64,000 nucleotides of DNA from Rugalucina vietnamica (taxonomy: Eukaryota; Mollusca; Bivalvia; Lucinida; Lucinidae). The stretch lies in contig OZ024880.1 of assembly GCA_964017185.1 (NCBI GenBank), positions 45,955,071-46,019,070 of the forward strand, given 5' to 3'. The notes under the pieces were generated by a model that worked only from the letters and a program-made list of their open reading frames with translations, searched no databases and was not told the origin of the DNA. Numbering within the stretch: the first letter of the stretch is position 1; every line of letters begins with the position of its first letter. Below are positions 1 through 10,700 of this stretch, one piece after another. Both the position numbers and the translations under genes were made by a program.

Positions 1-129
1 CGAAAATGAAAGAAGGCATACACTCAAATTGCTGGGAAAAGTTTTTGTTGGTAAAGTTTTAATGTCCCATTCAACAATTATTCATTCATGCCAAACAGAG
101 CCAATAGTTCCTGGATAGTACCAGTATTA

Positions 130-235
130 ACTACAGTAAATATTTCTTGCTGAAGACACAACCCAGCAGGGTTATGGTTCAAACCCAGGAGTTCTACGCT
201 CTACCACTGTGCTCCTCCATTGCACTACATGCTGC
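130..235 (-). repeat. tRNA-derived SINE fragment
   Basis: On the minus strand this reads as the tRNA-like head of the SINE family also seen at 2800-2965 and 11098-11315: a promoter-like GGAGCACAGTGGTAGAGCG segment, then a B-box-like region and CCTGGGTTTGAACC. The rest of 1-319 shows nothing else I can support. Confidence 0.5.
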
Positions 236-319
236 TAAGTTTCTGTCCATATGGGGCTTGGTTTAAAGTAAAAAATAAGATAAATATGTACAATATTTGC
301 TATATTTTAACATAATACT

Positions 320-556
320 TGAGCCACATCGTGAGAAAACGATATTTTTGCCTATGCGAAAACAAAGGTGCAGATCAGCTTCGCGGTAACCGCGAAGCTG
401 ATCAGCACCTTTGTTCTCGCTACACGGATAGTACAATCCCTCTTCTTCTTAAATCCGAAATTTCAAGCTTCTAGCCTTCTTCTGTAACTGTACAGGTGGG
501 TTTGTGTCAAACCTGGTCGAAAACCCCGAAGATCGGTTTTCTCGTGTCACGGCTCA
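320..556 (+). mobile_element. Hairpin MITE, TGAGCC family, copy 1
   Basis: Ends are TGAGCC and GGCTCA, with GAGAAAAC / GTTTTCTC just inside and a CT/CT 2-bp target duplication. The centre is a long palindrome around GATCAGCTTCGCGG with its complement, flanked by CAAAGGTGC / GCACCTTTG. The element ends 4 bp downstream of the CIAO1 stop codon, so it probably forms part of the CIAO1 3' UTR. Confidence 0.85.
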
Positions 557-560
557 CTTG

Positions 561-3350
561 TTAATCAGTAATTTCTTTGTATTTCCAAAGTTTAACATGC
601 CCATCATCGCTACATGATGCAAGCAGACCTGGAATTTTAGGGTTCCATGAAACTGAATTAACGTCCTGGGAATGTGCTTTCCTGGCCGTAGCCGTTAAAC
701 TGAATGATGGCTGGTTTTTACCCGAGGTTTCATTCTCTTTAAATACCCTAATACAGTCATCCCCACTAGCAGTGACTATTCTTCCATCAATATGGCTCCA
801 ATCGACGTCAAAAATAGTCCGATTGTGATAACCGCTCAATGTACAAACACATTTCCAAGTAGCGTCACTTCCCGTTGTAACCACGCCTTCAGAATTTCCC
901 GGCAAATATTCCTGCCAGATTTTCAATGTTTTATCATCACTAGCGGATACAAGTCGTGATCCACTGGCGTCGAAACAAATTTTCCAAACCGTCGACTCAT
1001 GTGACTCCAGCGTAGCGAAACACGTCCAATCATCAATTTCTTCCTTGAACAGTTTGATAGTGTTGTCGTAGCTACAGGAAGCTAATATTTCTTTGTTGGG
1101 GTGCCATGTGACATGCTTGACGTCCTGTGTATGGGCACTTAGAACACTGGCACATTCGAAATCTTCATCCTCAGTCACTGAAATATAAGATGTCATCATG
1201 TGAGCCATGACATGAGAAAACTGGTCTTAGGGATTTCCGACCAGGTCCAACACAAACCAGTCTAAACAGTCACAGACCCAAGCTAAATGGTTGAAAATTT
1301 GGATTTAAGAAGAAGAGGAATATTGCTATCCGTGATCTGCGCCTTTGGTTTTGCATAGGCAAAGTCCGGTTTTCTTGTGATGCAGCTCATGTGATAGACT
1401 GACATTACATACAAAACAAGGCTTTAAACCAACTGCAAAGTACGCTACATACTAAGTACTATCTTAAATACGCTCCATGAGCGACAACGCAAGAAAACCG
1501 GTCTTCGGGGTTTCCGACCAGGTCCTACGCAAACCAACCTGTACAGTCTCAGAAGCAGACTAGAAGCTTGAAATTTCAGATTTAAGAAGAAGAGAAATTT
1601 TACTATCCGTGTAGCAAAAACAAAGGCGCTGATCAGCTCGCAGTTACTGCTGTGAAGCTGATCGGCGCCTTTGTTTTCGCATGGGCAAAAATCCTGTTTT
1701 CTCATGATGCGGCTCACATACTTAGTACTACCTCTCTAAAGTTCAAGGCACTATTCATCTACTGAGGCTAAACAGCCTGATTTAGGACAGGTGGGGAGTG
1801 TGGAAATCCACAAGTTGAAATCATTTGAGCCATGTCAATCACGAGAAAACGGGCTTTATGTCTATTTGAAAACAATGACGCAGATCAGCTGTGCAGTTAC
1901 TACACAGCTGATCGGCGCATTTGTTTTCCCTCAAGGATACTATTATCCCTCTTCTTTTTATATTCAGAATTTCAAGTTTCTTAGATTTTTCTGTAATAAT
2001 GATTGTACAAGCCAGTCTGTGTCCGACCTGGTTGGAAACCTCGCAGATCGGTTTTCTTGAGTCGCGATTCATTTTACCTTCTATGCAGTACAACTCAAAA
2101 TGTGTTACAATCAGTCTGATATTGCAATTCCTTTTATCATGTGCACACTGTTTAGCCCTCTTATTTGTTTCATTTTCTGTTTTTAAAAAAGATAATCTTT
2201 TCCTAAAAACTAACCTCTGTATTTGCAATTTGGCGCATTAAATGTGAGAAGTGATGGAATGCAGCGCTCTTCACATATTTTTTTTTCAATAAAAATACTG
2301 AACAATGTCTTTAAATGGTGAACGTTAATGACCTTGTTAAGACTATTAACAATGATTCAAACAACACTGATTCCCACTGACAAGGCTAATATACCTTCCC
2401 ATATCCAGACACTTTTGTCCCTGCTGCAGGTTGCTAGGAGATTTCCACTCATCACCCAGGCAACAGCCTTGACCTCATTCTCATGTCCCTCCAGAGTGGC
2501 AATACATTCAAACTCTCCCTCCTTCCGACTCCAGATACAGGTTGTAGCATCAAAACTGCAGCTGGCTAGGTAGTTCCCACATGGGGACCAGGAAATACGC
2601 CTGAAAAGGAGAATTGGTTTGTATTAATAATGTTAATAATAAAGACTTTATTTAAAGAGGAGGCCCATTTGGCTTTCATCCAATCTTCCATGGGGTCCTC
2701 ATTTGAAACATATACAATATTCACATACATAAGACTAAAATGATATACACATTGGAAAAACACTTGTGAATGGTACTTGAGGTTTAACGTTCTAGTCAAC
2801 AGTTTTTCAGTATAATATGTCGAGACAGAGACAACGCTTCCTGTGTATTAACCAGTACTTTTGTAAGTTAATAGGACAAATGATGCCCTAAGTGGTGATC
2901 AAACCCAGGACCTGATTCGGAATTGTATGCTCTACTACCACCGCGCTCCCCAAAAGGAGACTTTGAGCACTGATGAAAAGGCCAATTCGTGACATGTTCA
3001 TGTACCCATACATATAAATTTGGGCGACATCACTGACATGCCATAAAAAGTAAATATGATATCAATTTGAGGCTTCTAAATAAGAAAGTATCTTAATCAC
3101 TCAAAAGGACAGTGACCTTTTGTAAAGCATTGAGAAAAATCTGTCTTTTTTATCATAATTACCTAATAGTTCTTTGATGTCCCTCTGTGAGGACAGATTT
3201 ACAGACCCAGTTTTCCCCTTCCTGGCCCCAGATTCTGATGGTCTTGTCCCCACCACATGAAGCCAGGAGTGTGCCGGAAGGGTTCCAGGCCACACACCAG
3301 ACCTGGTCTTGGTGACCAGCCAGGACACACACCTCTGTCAGGGTTTCCAT
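561..3350 (-). CDS. CIAO1: CIAO1, probable cytosolic iron-sulfur assembly WD40 protein
   Basis: Three coding exons on the minus strand: 3350-3163, 2600-2395 and 1177-561, joined by GT-AG introns of 562 and 1217 bp, give 336 aa (human 339). I recognise the family from [34 protein letters not shown], the [10 protein letters not shown] stretch of the fourth repeat, QEYLPGN and the final [12 protein letters not shown]. Seven WD40 repeats fill the protein, with W-D type blade ends throughout. Family knowledge: CIAO1 is a subunit of the cytosolic iron-sulfur targeting complex with CIAO2B and MMS19, which passes Fe-S clusters to cytosolic and nuclear enzymes. The ATG at 3350 follows directly on TTTCAG, so a 5' UTR intron is likely; a short upstream coding exon cannot be excluded. 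MITE copies lie in intron 2 (two to three) and right after the stop. RSU1 is divergently oriented upstream. Confidence 0.95.
1201..1389 (-). mobile_element. Hairpin MITE, TGAGCC family, copy 2
   Basis: Ends TGAGCC and AGCTCA with a TG/TG flank. The central palindrome is shortened. It lies in CIAO1 intron 2, with its edge 22 bp upstream (in transcript sense) of the exon 3 acceptor at 1178-1179. Confidence 0.75.
1478..1716 (-). mobile_element. Hairpin MITE, TGAGCC family, copy 3
   Basis: Nearly full copy in CIAO1 intron 2: TGAGCG ... GGCTCA, CA/CA target duplication, central palindrome around CTGATCAGCT with CAAAGGCGC / GCGCCTTTG arms. Confidence 0.85.
1826..2071 (+). mobile_element. Hairpin MITE, TGAGCC family, copy 4
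   Basis: Full-length but diverged copy in CIAO1 intron 2, TT/TT target duplication. Its central stem is the GATCAGCTGTGCAG variant rather than the GATCAGCTTCGCAG variant of other copies. Open frames of 89-129 codons through it are by-products of the repeat. Confidence 0.8.
2800..2965 (-). repeat. tRNA-derived SINE in CIAO1 intron 1
   Basis: Minus-strand copy of the SINE at 11098-11315. It has the tRNA-like head (GGGAGCGCGGTGGTAGTAGA), the GGGTTTGATCACC B-box-like segment and the tail TGTTGACTAGAACGTT. Confidence 0.6.
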
Positions 3351-3977
3351 CTGAAATTCATATATAAATAAATGCAACTAAAACTCTGAAAACAAAAAAG
3401 CCCTGCAATGAACAGAAACAGAAGATATGACCTGTCACAAGAAATCTTTTTTTTTCTCTCCTCTATTAAAACTTCACATCTCAATATCAGAAGTGACATC
3501 ATATGAGGCGAACATGGATCAAAGCTGTCGAGAAAAAGACTTGTTCGACCAATATTATGTCATAGAAAATTAGCCGCATTGTAAATAAACTATTATGAAT
3601 TTAGCAGGCATATGTAAAATTTAGTGCATAAAACCATGAAAACTGAGTTATCACTGTTTTACATCAAGGAATGGTGGCTGCACTGCAGAAATCAAAGCAG
3701 CTGCGCACATGCGCCCTTCAAGATCCTCTTCTACCGACAAAACTGACAAAAGAAAAACAAGTAATCTAAGATGAAGTATAGATACAAGCAATTCTAGTCC
3801 ACTTCTAGCAAATGATGCTACCTGGGTTTCTGAACTCTGTCGAGGTAAATTTAATGATGAAAATGCTAAACTTTTGTAATGCTCTTCGAGACACAATTGT
3901 TCAGGACAAGACATCAGCTTCCATGAAGCAGAAATTGAGAGTTGACCTATAGTGTGTCTGCTATACTACCAAGTAAG
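3351..3977. other. Region upstream of CIAO1
   Basis: Holds the presumed 5' UTR or promoter of CIAO1. The minus strand between 3914 and 3651 is open but shows no WD40 or other recognisable content. No promoter motif is clear enough to claim. Confidence 0.3.
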
Positions 3978-4765
3978 TAGTTGCGAAACCTCACTCCATC
4001 TCGTTCTGTTGCAGAGCTTGATGGTTTGATTTGATCAAAATAATTTCTGATTGAATAAATGAAGATTAAACATGGTTGACATGTGGTGAGTACATCCGAA
4101 CTTGAAGTCACCGTGCGCGCCTCGACTTCACAACACAAGCTTTGATGTCATGTCTCTAGAGCTGCTTTGATTGGCGCTTCAAAAATGAGACACATTCGGA
4201 ATGCTACTGTGTATACACAACAGTAGACTCAGACGGTGAGACCTTCAGCTGTTGTTTACAATCTCCATGCATGTTTACACAAAAGCATTCCGAATGTGTC
4301 ACACAGCCTCAGTGCCAAGTGTGTACTAACCAGTCAAAAAATGTTTTACTTTACACATCAAATTTTCAAACACGAAATTCACTGTGGAAAACTGAATCCT
4401 GCTCACTCACTTCGCATACTATTCATAGAGATATTAAATTTTGTCTTAAGATGATGTTCCATAAGAAAAGTCTCTGATTTCCTGCTTCAAATCCATAATT
4501 TCTGTGAGATTTACACATTCAACTAGCCCATTTGCTCCCACTTTTGATCCGCAATGCTAAGCCAATCAGAAAGAAGCTCTCCATGCTCGCGTGACAAAGC
4601 GCGCGCCGTGACGTCAAGGCACCCCCGTGACATCAAGGTTGAGTTTGGATGCACTCACCGCGTGACAACCATGTGTAATCCTGTTTATTCAATCGGAAAT
4701 TGTTTTGATCAAATAGACCCATCAAGGTCCGCAACAGAACGTAGTGGAGTGAGGTTCCGCAACTA
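3978..4765. mobile_element. Non-autonomous TIR element, TAGTTGCG ends
   Basis: The first and last roughly 37 bp are inverted copies with few mismatches: TAGTTGCGAAACCTCACTCC at the left and its complement (TAGTTGCGGAACCTCACTCC) at the right. Inner stretches are also inverted, including TTTGATCAAA segments and the GCGCGC / TGACGTC parts. A second inner inverted pair (ACATTCGGAATGC near 4190 and GCATTCCGAATGT near 4286) forms a smaller hairpin. No coding capacity; target duplication unclear. Confidence 0.7.
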
Positions 4766-5100
4766 ACACAACAGCTGAACGTCTGGATCTATCTAGTAAG
4801 TATCTGACTACTTAACAAATCACATGCTGAGTCAGGTCATCAATCTGTTTGTTGTGGCCTTGCGCAAGTCATCTTTACTCAGCTCCCGAGTCAGAAACTG
4901 ATTGAAAGACACAGTAAAAAATGTCAGTACGAAACAGATTGCTCAAAACCTGTCTGAGGCCGAAAACATTATTTTCAATTTTGGGTATCAGATACGTTCC
5001 AGCACGTGTTTCGTCTCAAATATGAGATGAAAAAGTACGAAAGACTGTGTTGAAACCAATGAAATTTACAAAGTGAGATGACATACACGTGATTATCTGA
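4766..5100. other. No feature seen
   Basis: Intergenic sequence between CIAO1 and RSU1. I see no gene or clear repeat here. Confidence 0.3.
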
Positions 5101-5111
5101 AAAGTACACAA

Positions 5112-5463
5112 ATAGGGCATGTTGGGATGACGTCATACAGGTAAGTTTGTTCATTCGGCGGAGGTACAAGACTCGGTGTTTATCGCTATGCCATACCAAA
5201 TTTGGAGCGCAAAATATGGAATCAAAATGAAATTTTTCCATCAAAGCATTGCATATTCTATTAGATTTCCGGACATAATTTATTCCAATGTAAGGAATGC
5301 GTAATATTTTGGTCAAATTATGGTTTTATTAGCGTCTGAAAGTAGTAAACGCATAGCGATAATGACCGAGGTTACCACCTCCACCGAATGGAGAAAATAG
5401 CGGGAAAGGTGACCGATATTGATTTTATTTCACGGAAGAGTACCTTGCCGACATGCCCTATTT
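5112..5463. repeat. Dispersed repeat (GACGTCAT ... ATTGATTTT), copy A
   Basis: Shares a left part (GACGTCAT, CATTCG.CGGAGGTA, CTCGGTGTTTATCGCT) and a right part (ATGACCGAGG, ACCGAATG, GCGGGAAAGGTG, ATATTGATTTT) with copies at 8130-10890 and 41255-46030. AATAGGGCATGT at the left is inverted as ACATGCCCTATT at the right, so it is probably a small TIR transposon. Confidence 0.55.
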
Positions 5464-5528
5464 TGAAGAGGGTTGAAAACATTCGCCTCACTAGTAGTGT
5501 CCTTGACCTTTGAACGCGTATGAATTTG

Positions 5529-6281
5529 GGCTGAGGCTATCCGCACGACGGTCGTGCCGATAAGCGGCGTTATCCGCACGACGGTCGTGCCGATAAGCGG
5601 CGTTATCGGCCCGACCGTCGTGCGGATAGCCAATGCTACAGGTATTGGCTATCGGCACGACGGGAGTATAAGATTTTCTTACAAGCTTACGAATGCATTA
5701 AACTATTAATTTTGTCATTAAATAAATAAAATATGGTTTTAGCTATATAGAAATACATTCGAAATTAACATTTTTGTTAATTATGACTAAGAAAACTAGT
5801 TTGATTTGATTTCTCCAGCTGATGCAAACTGAATCACAGCAGACGGAGAAAAAATATAATCATTGTAATTATTTAATTGTGTAACTGAAATGTTTCCACA
5901 CTTCATTGTTAAAATCAAAGGCTGTTTATTCTTTTGGATTACCACATTTTTTTAATATTTAGGTTACGATAATTGACATAATTTCTTTCTCATTTACGCA
6001 TACGCATGACTGATTTTTACAGGTAAATTCACAGGTAAGCCAATTTCAGCAAAGTTACAATTTTGTTAATTAAAAAGTAAAAAAATCCTGCATGTGTAAT
6101 ATTCTGTTTCAGTTTTGAAGCCAGTGTAATATATTTATCAACTTAAAATGTATCCATTTCTAGACATTTTTAACATTTGGATATCGATTTCCCTGTCGTG
6201 CGGATAACGCCGCTTATCCGCACGACGGTCGTGCCGATAAGCGGTGTTATCGGCACGACCGTCGTGCGGATAGCCAGTGTC
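5529..6281. mobile_element. Foldback-type element with palindromic end arrays
   Basis: Both ends consist of repeats of a CGCACGACGGTCGTGCCGAT palindrome alternating with AAGCGGCGTTATC, at 5536-5663 and inverted at 6193-6275; the 530 bp core is AT-rich and non-coding. A perfect 9-bp target duplication, ATGAATTTG, flanks it (5520-5528 and 6282-6290). A 9-bp duplication is typical of Mutator-like elements; that family assignment is inference. Confidence 0.85.
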
Positions 6282-6305
6282 ATGAATTTGAAAGCAACTT
6301 TTGGC

Positions 6306-7203
6306 GAATCCGGGACGTTTCGCCCCCAAACCATTTCGCCCCCTAGTCGTTTCGCCCCCAAGACGTTTCCCCCCTAGTCGTTTCCCCCCTAGTCGTTTCG
6401 CCCCCTAGTCGTTTCGTCCCCCTAGTCGTTTCGCCCCCTAATATATAGATATAGTATAATTACCTTTTGCTTCATGTAAATAATTATGCAAGGCAATAAA
6501 AAATTCAAACTTGTATAGTAAATTAATATCTTAGTTACCGGCCAGTACCGGGCCATTAATAAGTATTGGCTGAAAAAGAAATCATGGGTTCAAAGTAAAG
6601 TGCCTTTGGAATTCTATTACAGTTACGTGCCAAATCAATTTCCGCAACGACGAAACCTCCATAGAATTCAATGTATTAGAATGTGTACTAAACTATCCTG
6701 TTTCTTATTTTAAACTTATTTTCATGAGTTTGGTATCATTTGATAGGCAAATGAATTATGCAATAAACCACATATTTTCGTTAAATTCTATCTATGCGTT
6801 TTAAAGCTGCAAATAATTAAAGAGAATGTAAGAATTTTTCGACAATTGTTTGGCAACGTTGCTATTGACGTCAATAAATAATAAATAAATAAAAACAAAA
6901 ATATGAATGATGCTTAATGACTTAGAACATCTTATATACCCGATAATCGGTCTATTAAATCGCTGAATAAAAGATAATTGGATTTAAAACTCCACTGAGT
7001 CATTAAGTTCTTTTAAAGACAAAGCCTGCCGCATGCCGACAAAACCATAGGATTCGGAAAGCAATCTTTGATTAAAGAATCTATTTTTCACACTTTAGTT
7101 AATCATCCTTCAGACGTCGGTGTAAATAATTAATGACATTAATTCTGCGCATTATTATACCGTAAGTTTTTCACACCTTCACTTTATTACCACACCAAAC
7201 CTG

Positions 7204-7296
<93 letters not shown>

Positions 7297-7492
7297 TCGT
7301 TTTGTATATCCTAATAAACTTTGACCTTAATAAATAAAAATTGGGGGCGAAACGACTAGGGGGGAAATGGCATTGGGGGCGAAACATCTAGGGTATTGGG
7401 GGCGAAACGACTAGGGTGGAAAATAGAGGCGAAACGACGAGGGGGGAAACGACTAGGGGGGAAACGTCTTGGGGGCGAAACGTCTTGTGACC
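6306..7492. mobile_element. Foldback-type element with GGGGGCGAAACGACTAG end arrays
   Basis: The left end (6319-6441) is a tandem run of CGTTTCGCCCCCTAGT variants, and the right end (7343-7488) is the same run inverted. An 8-bp target duplication, CTTTTGGC, lies at 6298-6305 and 7493-7500. The core is non-coding and includes an (ATCT)n microsatellite. It inserted 16 bp from the edge of the preceding foldback element. Confidence 0.85.
7204..7296 (+). repeat. (ATCT)n microsatellite
   Basis: About 23 uninterrupted 4-bp units inside the core of the 6306-7492 element. Confidence 0.95.
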
Positions 7493-7500
7493 CTTTTGGC

Positions 7501-7755
7501 AAGTGTTGTCAAAACTTTTGAAAACGCTTAAATGATACTTTATTTCATTGTTAAAATTATCTAAAAAATATATCTGAAGAAAATATATCTAAAACCGTTT
7601 TTTAAATGCCGGTTAGTCGCTTTATCAACTTAGAACTATTTTTCACTGCAGCGCAATAATTCGACCGGAAATGTACTAAGGCACTTCCGGGTTTAATTTT
7701 AAGGCATCCTAATTAGGAATTAATTGGTTGTATTTTCATTTCCAGTTTCATCAAA
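7501..7755 (+). promoter_or_regulatory. RSU1 upstream region and 5' UTR
   Basis: The 255 bp between the foldback element and the RSU1 start codon must contain the RSU1 5' UTR and probably its core promoter. I see no unambiguous TATA or initiator element, so this is placement by position only. Confidence 0.35.
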
Positions 7756-10700
7756 ATGTCGAAGTTAAAGAAATATATAGAAGAATGCAAGAATCAGAAG
7801 AATACAGAATTGGAGGCCATTGACAAGGGAGTCACAGATTTGACTGATTCTCCATCATTGTGTAGGTGAAGTTTATGACTAATTAGTGTTTAGATTGTTT
7901 CTGATATACACAGACTTTTTGTTGTTGTTTTCTAATTAAACATCAGATCAACAGCTTAGGTCATACAGGGACGCTAATTTGTGTAACATTATATTGTTTG
8001 ATTATTCTGCTCATGTTGGGCACCCTAATTAAATTGGCAATAAAGAATTTGTATCTTGTATCTTGCTAGCATCCTCAGTTTAAAGTTTTATTTCATACCT
8101 ATTTAATAGACGTCAATATATTTGTCTATTGATCCAGTCGGCATGACGTCATCAGTCATTCATACGAGGTGAATGACTCGGTCTCTATTGCATGACTTAA
8201 CAGAATTCTAAAGGCGATCGCTACTGACAGCCGGCTGTCAATAGCGAAAGTTCGCTACTGACAGCCGGCTGTCAATAGCGAAAGTTCGCTATTGACAGCC
8301 AGCTACACATTTTCATATATTAATGTGCATAAGTTTATTTCTCTATATTTAAATTGAAATGGTTTCATAAATCCTAATAACAATCAACTCCATGAGAATC
8401 AAACACATCACAAGGAAAGCGAATAACTTGAAATTCAGCATTTATTATTTTCATTATCAAAATATTTAATATTCTGTCAGATCTGCACCTATATATTGCT
8501 ATCACAGATTCATTATTGAATTGTTTATGATTTATAAAGTAATTTATTTAAATACAACTTTATTTATTTATTAGATTACCCAGCAGTATATTCTGAAAAA
8601 GATGTAGAAACATGATGTTATGAACATTTGAACAGCACTGAGGCACCAACAATATTTCAAGTTGTATTAAAAAAGATGAAATTTTTATCCATTTCCTGCA
8701 AGTTTATAGCCATTTTAATGACTTTATAACAGTATTCCTCCATCTTATGCATAAATGTCTGAACAAAATAGTTTCACAGTCGAGATCATTGTCAGAATCT
8801 ATTACATGCAAGAGTTTCAACAAGATGTGATCCGACATGAAAATTATTTGTACGGTATACAATTTATGAAGGCATCTGTAATTTTGATGATTTTTTGCTT
8901 CCAAGCAGATATTAATGTTTAAATTAGCGTGTTTTTATTAAATACAAAGAACATTCAAAACCTGCAGGAATTTTACATTTTGGACTTTGGAGATCTATTT
9001 TTCCAAGATCTTCCCAAGAAGTGTTATCCACGGTATGAATTATTCCCCAGTAAGGCCTTAATGTGTGTGGACTTAGCAATGACCCCTGTTTATGCTAGTC
9101 TGGATGATTCAACTCACATCTGTTTCCATTTTCGGGGCTAGAAAATTTAGTTTTAATCTCAGAAATAGTTACATGCAAAATTTATGACTTCTCATTAAGT
9201 GTTATCGCCGGTATGAATTATTCCTCAGTAAGGGATAAAATGTGTGTGAACTCAGCCCTGACCTGTGTTTATTTCCTAGTTTGATGATTCAACCCACCTC
9301 AGGCGTCATTTAAACCCTGGAGTACAAGTCTGACATGATACAGGTACAAATGGTACAAGAATAAATGATTTCTATATTGATTATATAGGACCGTATTGAT
9401 TTAGAATTTTAAAGATCTCCTAGATTATGGCCTTTAGTCCCAGTCCCCTAACCCCAATTCCAGATCAAAAGACTAGTCCCTTGGATTTGATGGCATGTAT
9501 GGAATACCATTCCTATATGTAGCCTACTTGTTCCAAGTATGCAGTTGTCAAAAGATGGACTTTAGGAAACATTAATATGAAGAAAGTACTATGTTCAAAA
9601 GATATTTCAAATTATTTTGATCTCTAGCCCTATCCTGGGTATGTACCATTTGGCATCATGTCATAGACTATAAGCTAGAATCATAAGACTGAATGCTATT
9701 CATTTACCTGACAATATTGAAATCTAAATCCTTATCAGAAACCAACAGATATAAATTTAATAAGAAATAAATAGCTGGCTGTCAATAGCGAACTTTCGCT
9801 ATCGACAGCCAGCTGTCCATAGCAAACTTTCACTAATGACAGCCGGCAGGCCTAGTCGTTTATCAAATTGGTTTATAAAGTACGTAAAGTCGTCTATGCG
9901 CCATATTAGAGTTATAACAAGATATGATCTGACATGGAAATGTTATGACATTTTGCATCCAATTCATGAAAAACTTAATGGGAAAACCTTACAAATGTGC
10001 TTCTCATTTTGTCTGATATACTTTCAAATCCTTAAAGTGTCTAGATTTTGGCCTTAACACCCCCCCCCCCCACACACACACATACACAGTCCCAGATCAA
10101 TGGTTCCTAGGGTCTGATGCCATATTGGGAAAACTAGCCTTCAAGTTTACCAATAAAAGATGGACATTAGTATGTAGATATTGTTATACTTAAAAGATGT
10201 TGGATTATTTTGATTGTTGCCCTACCCCGGGTATGGGCCCTAAATTAAAGCTCCATGCCATTGAATGAAATCTACCCTTAAAGGAACTTATAGTTTAATG
10301 AATGCTTTATAAGTCACAAAGGTGCTGTCAGAATATGGAAAACTTGAAAAGGAAAACATTAATTTTGTTATTACCACAAATTTTAACATTTTCTGAAAGT
10401 CAGACTTTGGCCCAAAACCCAAACATACCTTAAAGGATACATGTGATGAACCTAGGGTCATATGATTTAATGTTGTTCATTTATCTGACAATATTAAAGA
10501 TAAGCCACCTGTTAGAAACCCACAAATATTAAGAAATATATAGCTGGCTGTCAATAGCGAACTTTCGCTATTGACAGCCGGCTGTCAGTAGCCACTAGAA
10601 AATCTAAACAGATAAAATGAAAACAAAATTGAATTTTTAATAAAAGCTTTGCATATACATGTATCTTTAGATTGTTATTATTTCTTGAACTCGAGGTATG

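Noticed and set aside
1839-2228. 129-codon open frame on the minus strand
   Set aside because: Runs mainly through a TGAGCC-family MITE; similar frames at 1445, 30329 and 36174 have the same origin.
6138-6377. Three short open frames around 6.2 kb
   Set aside because: They lie in the palindromic end array of a foldback element and mirror one another.
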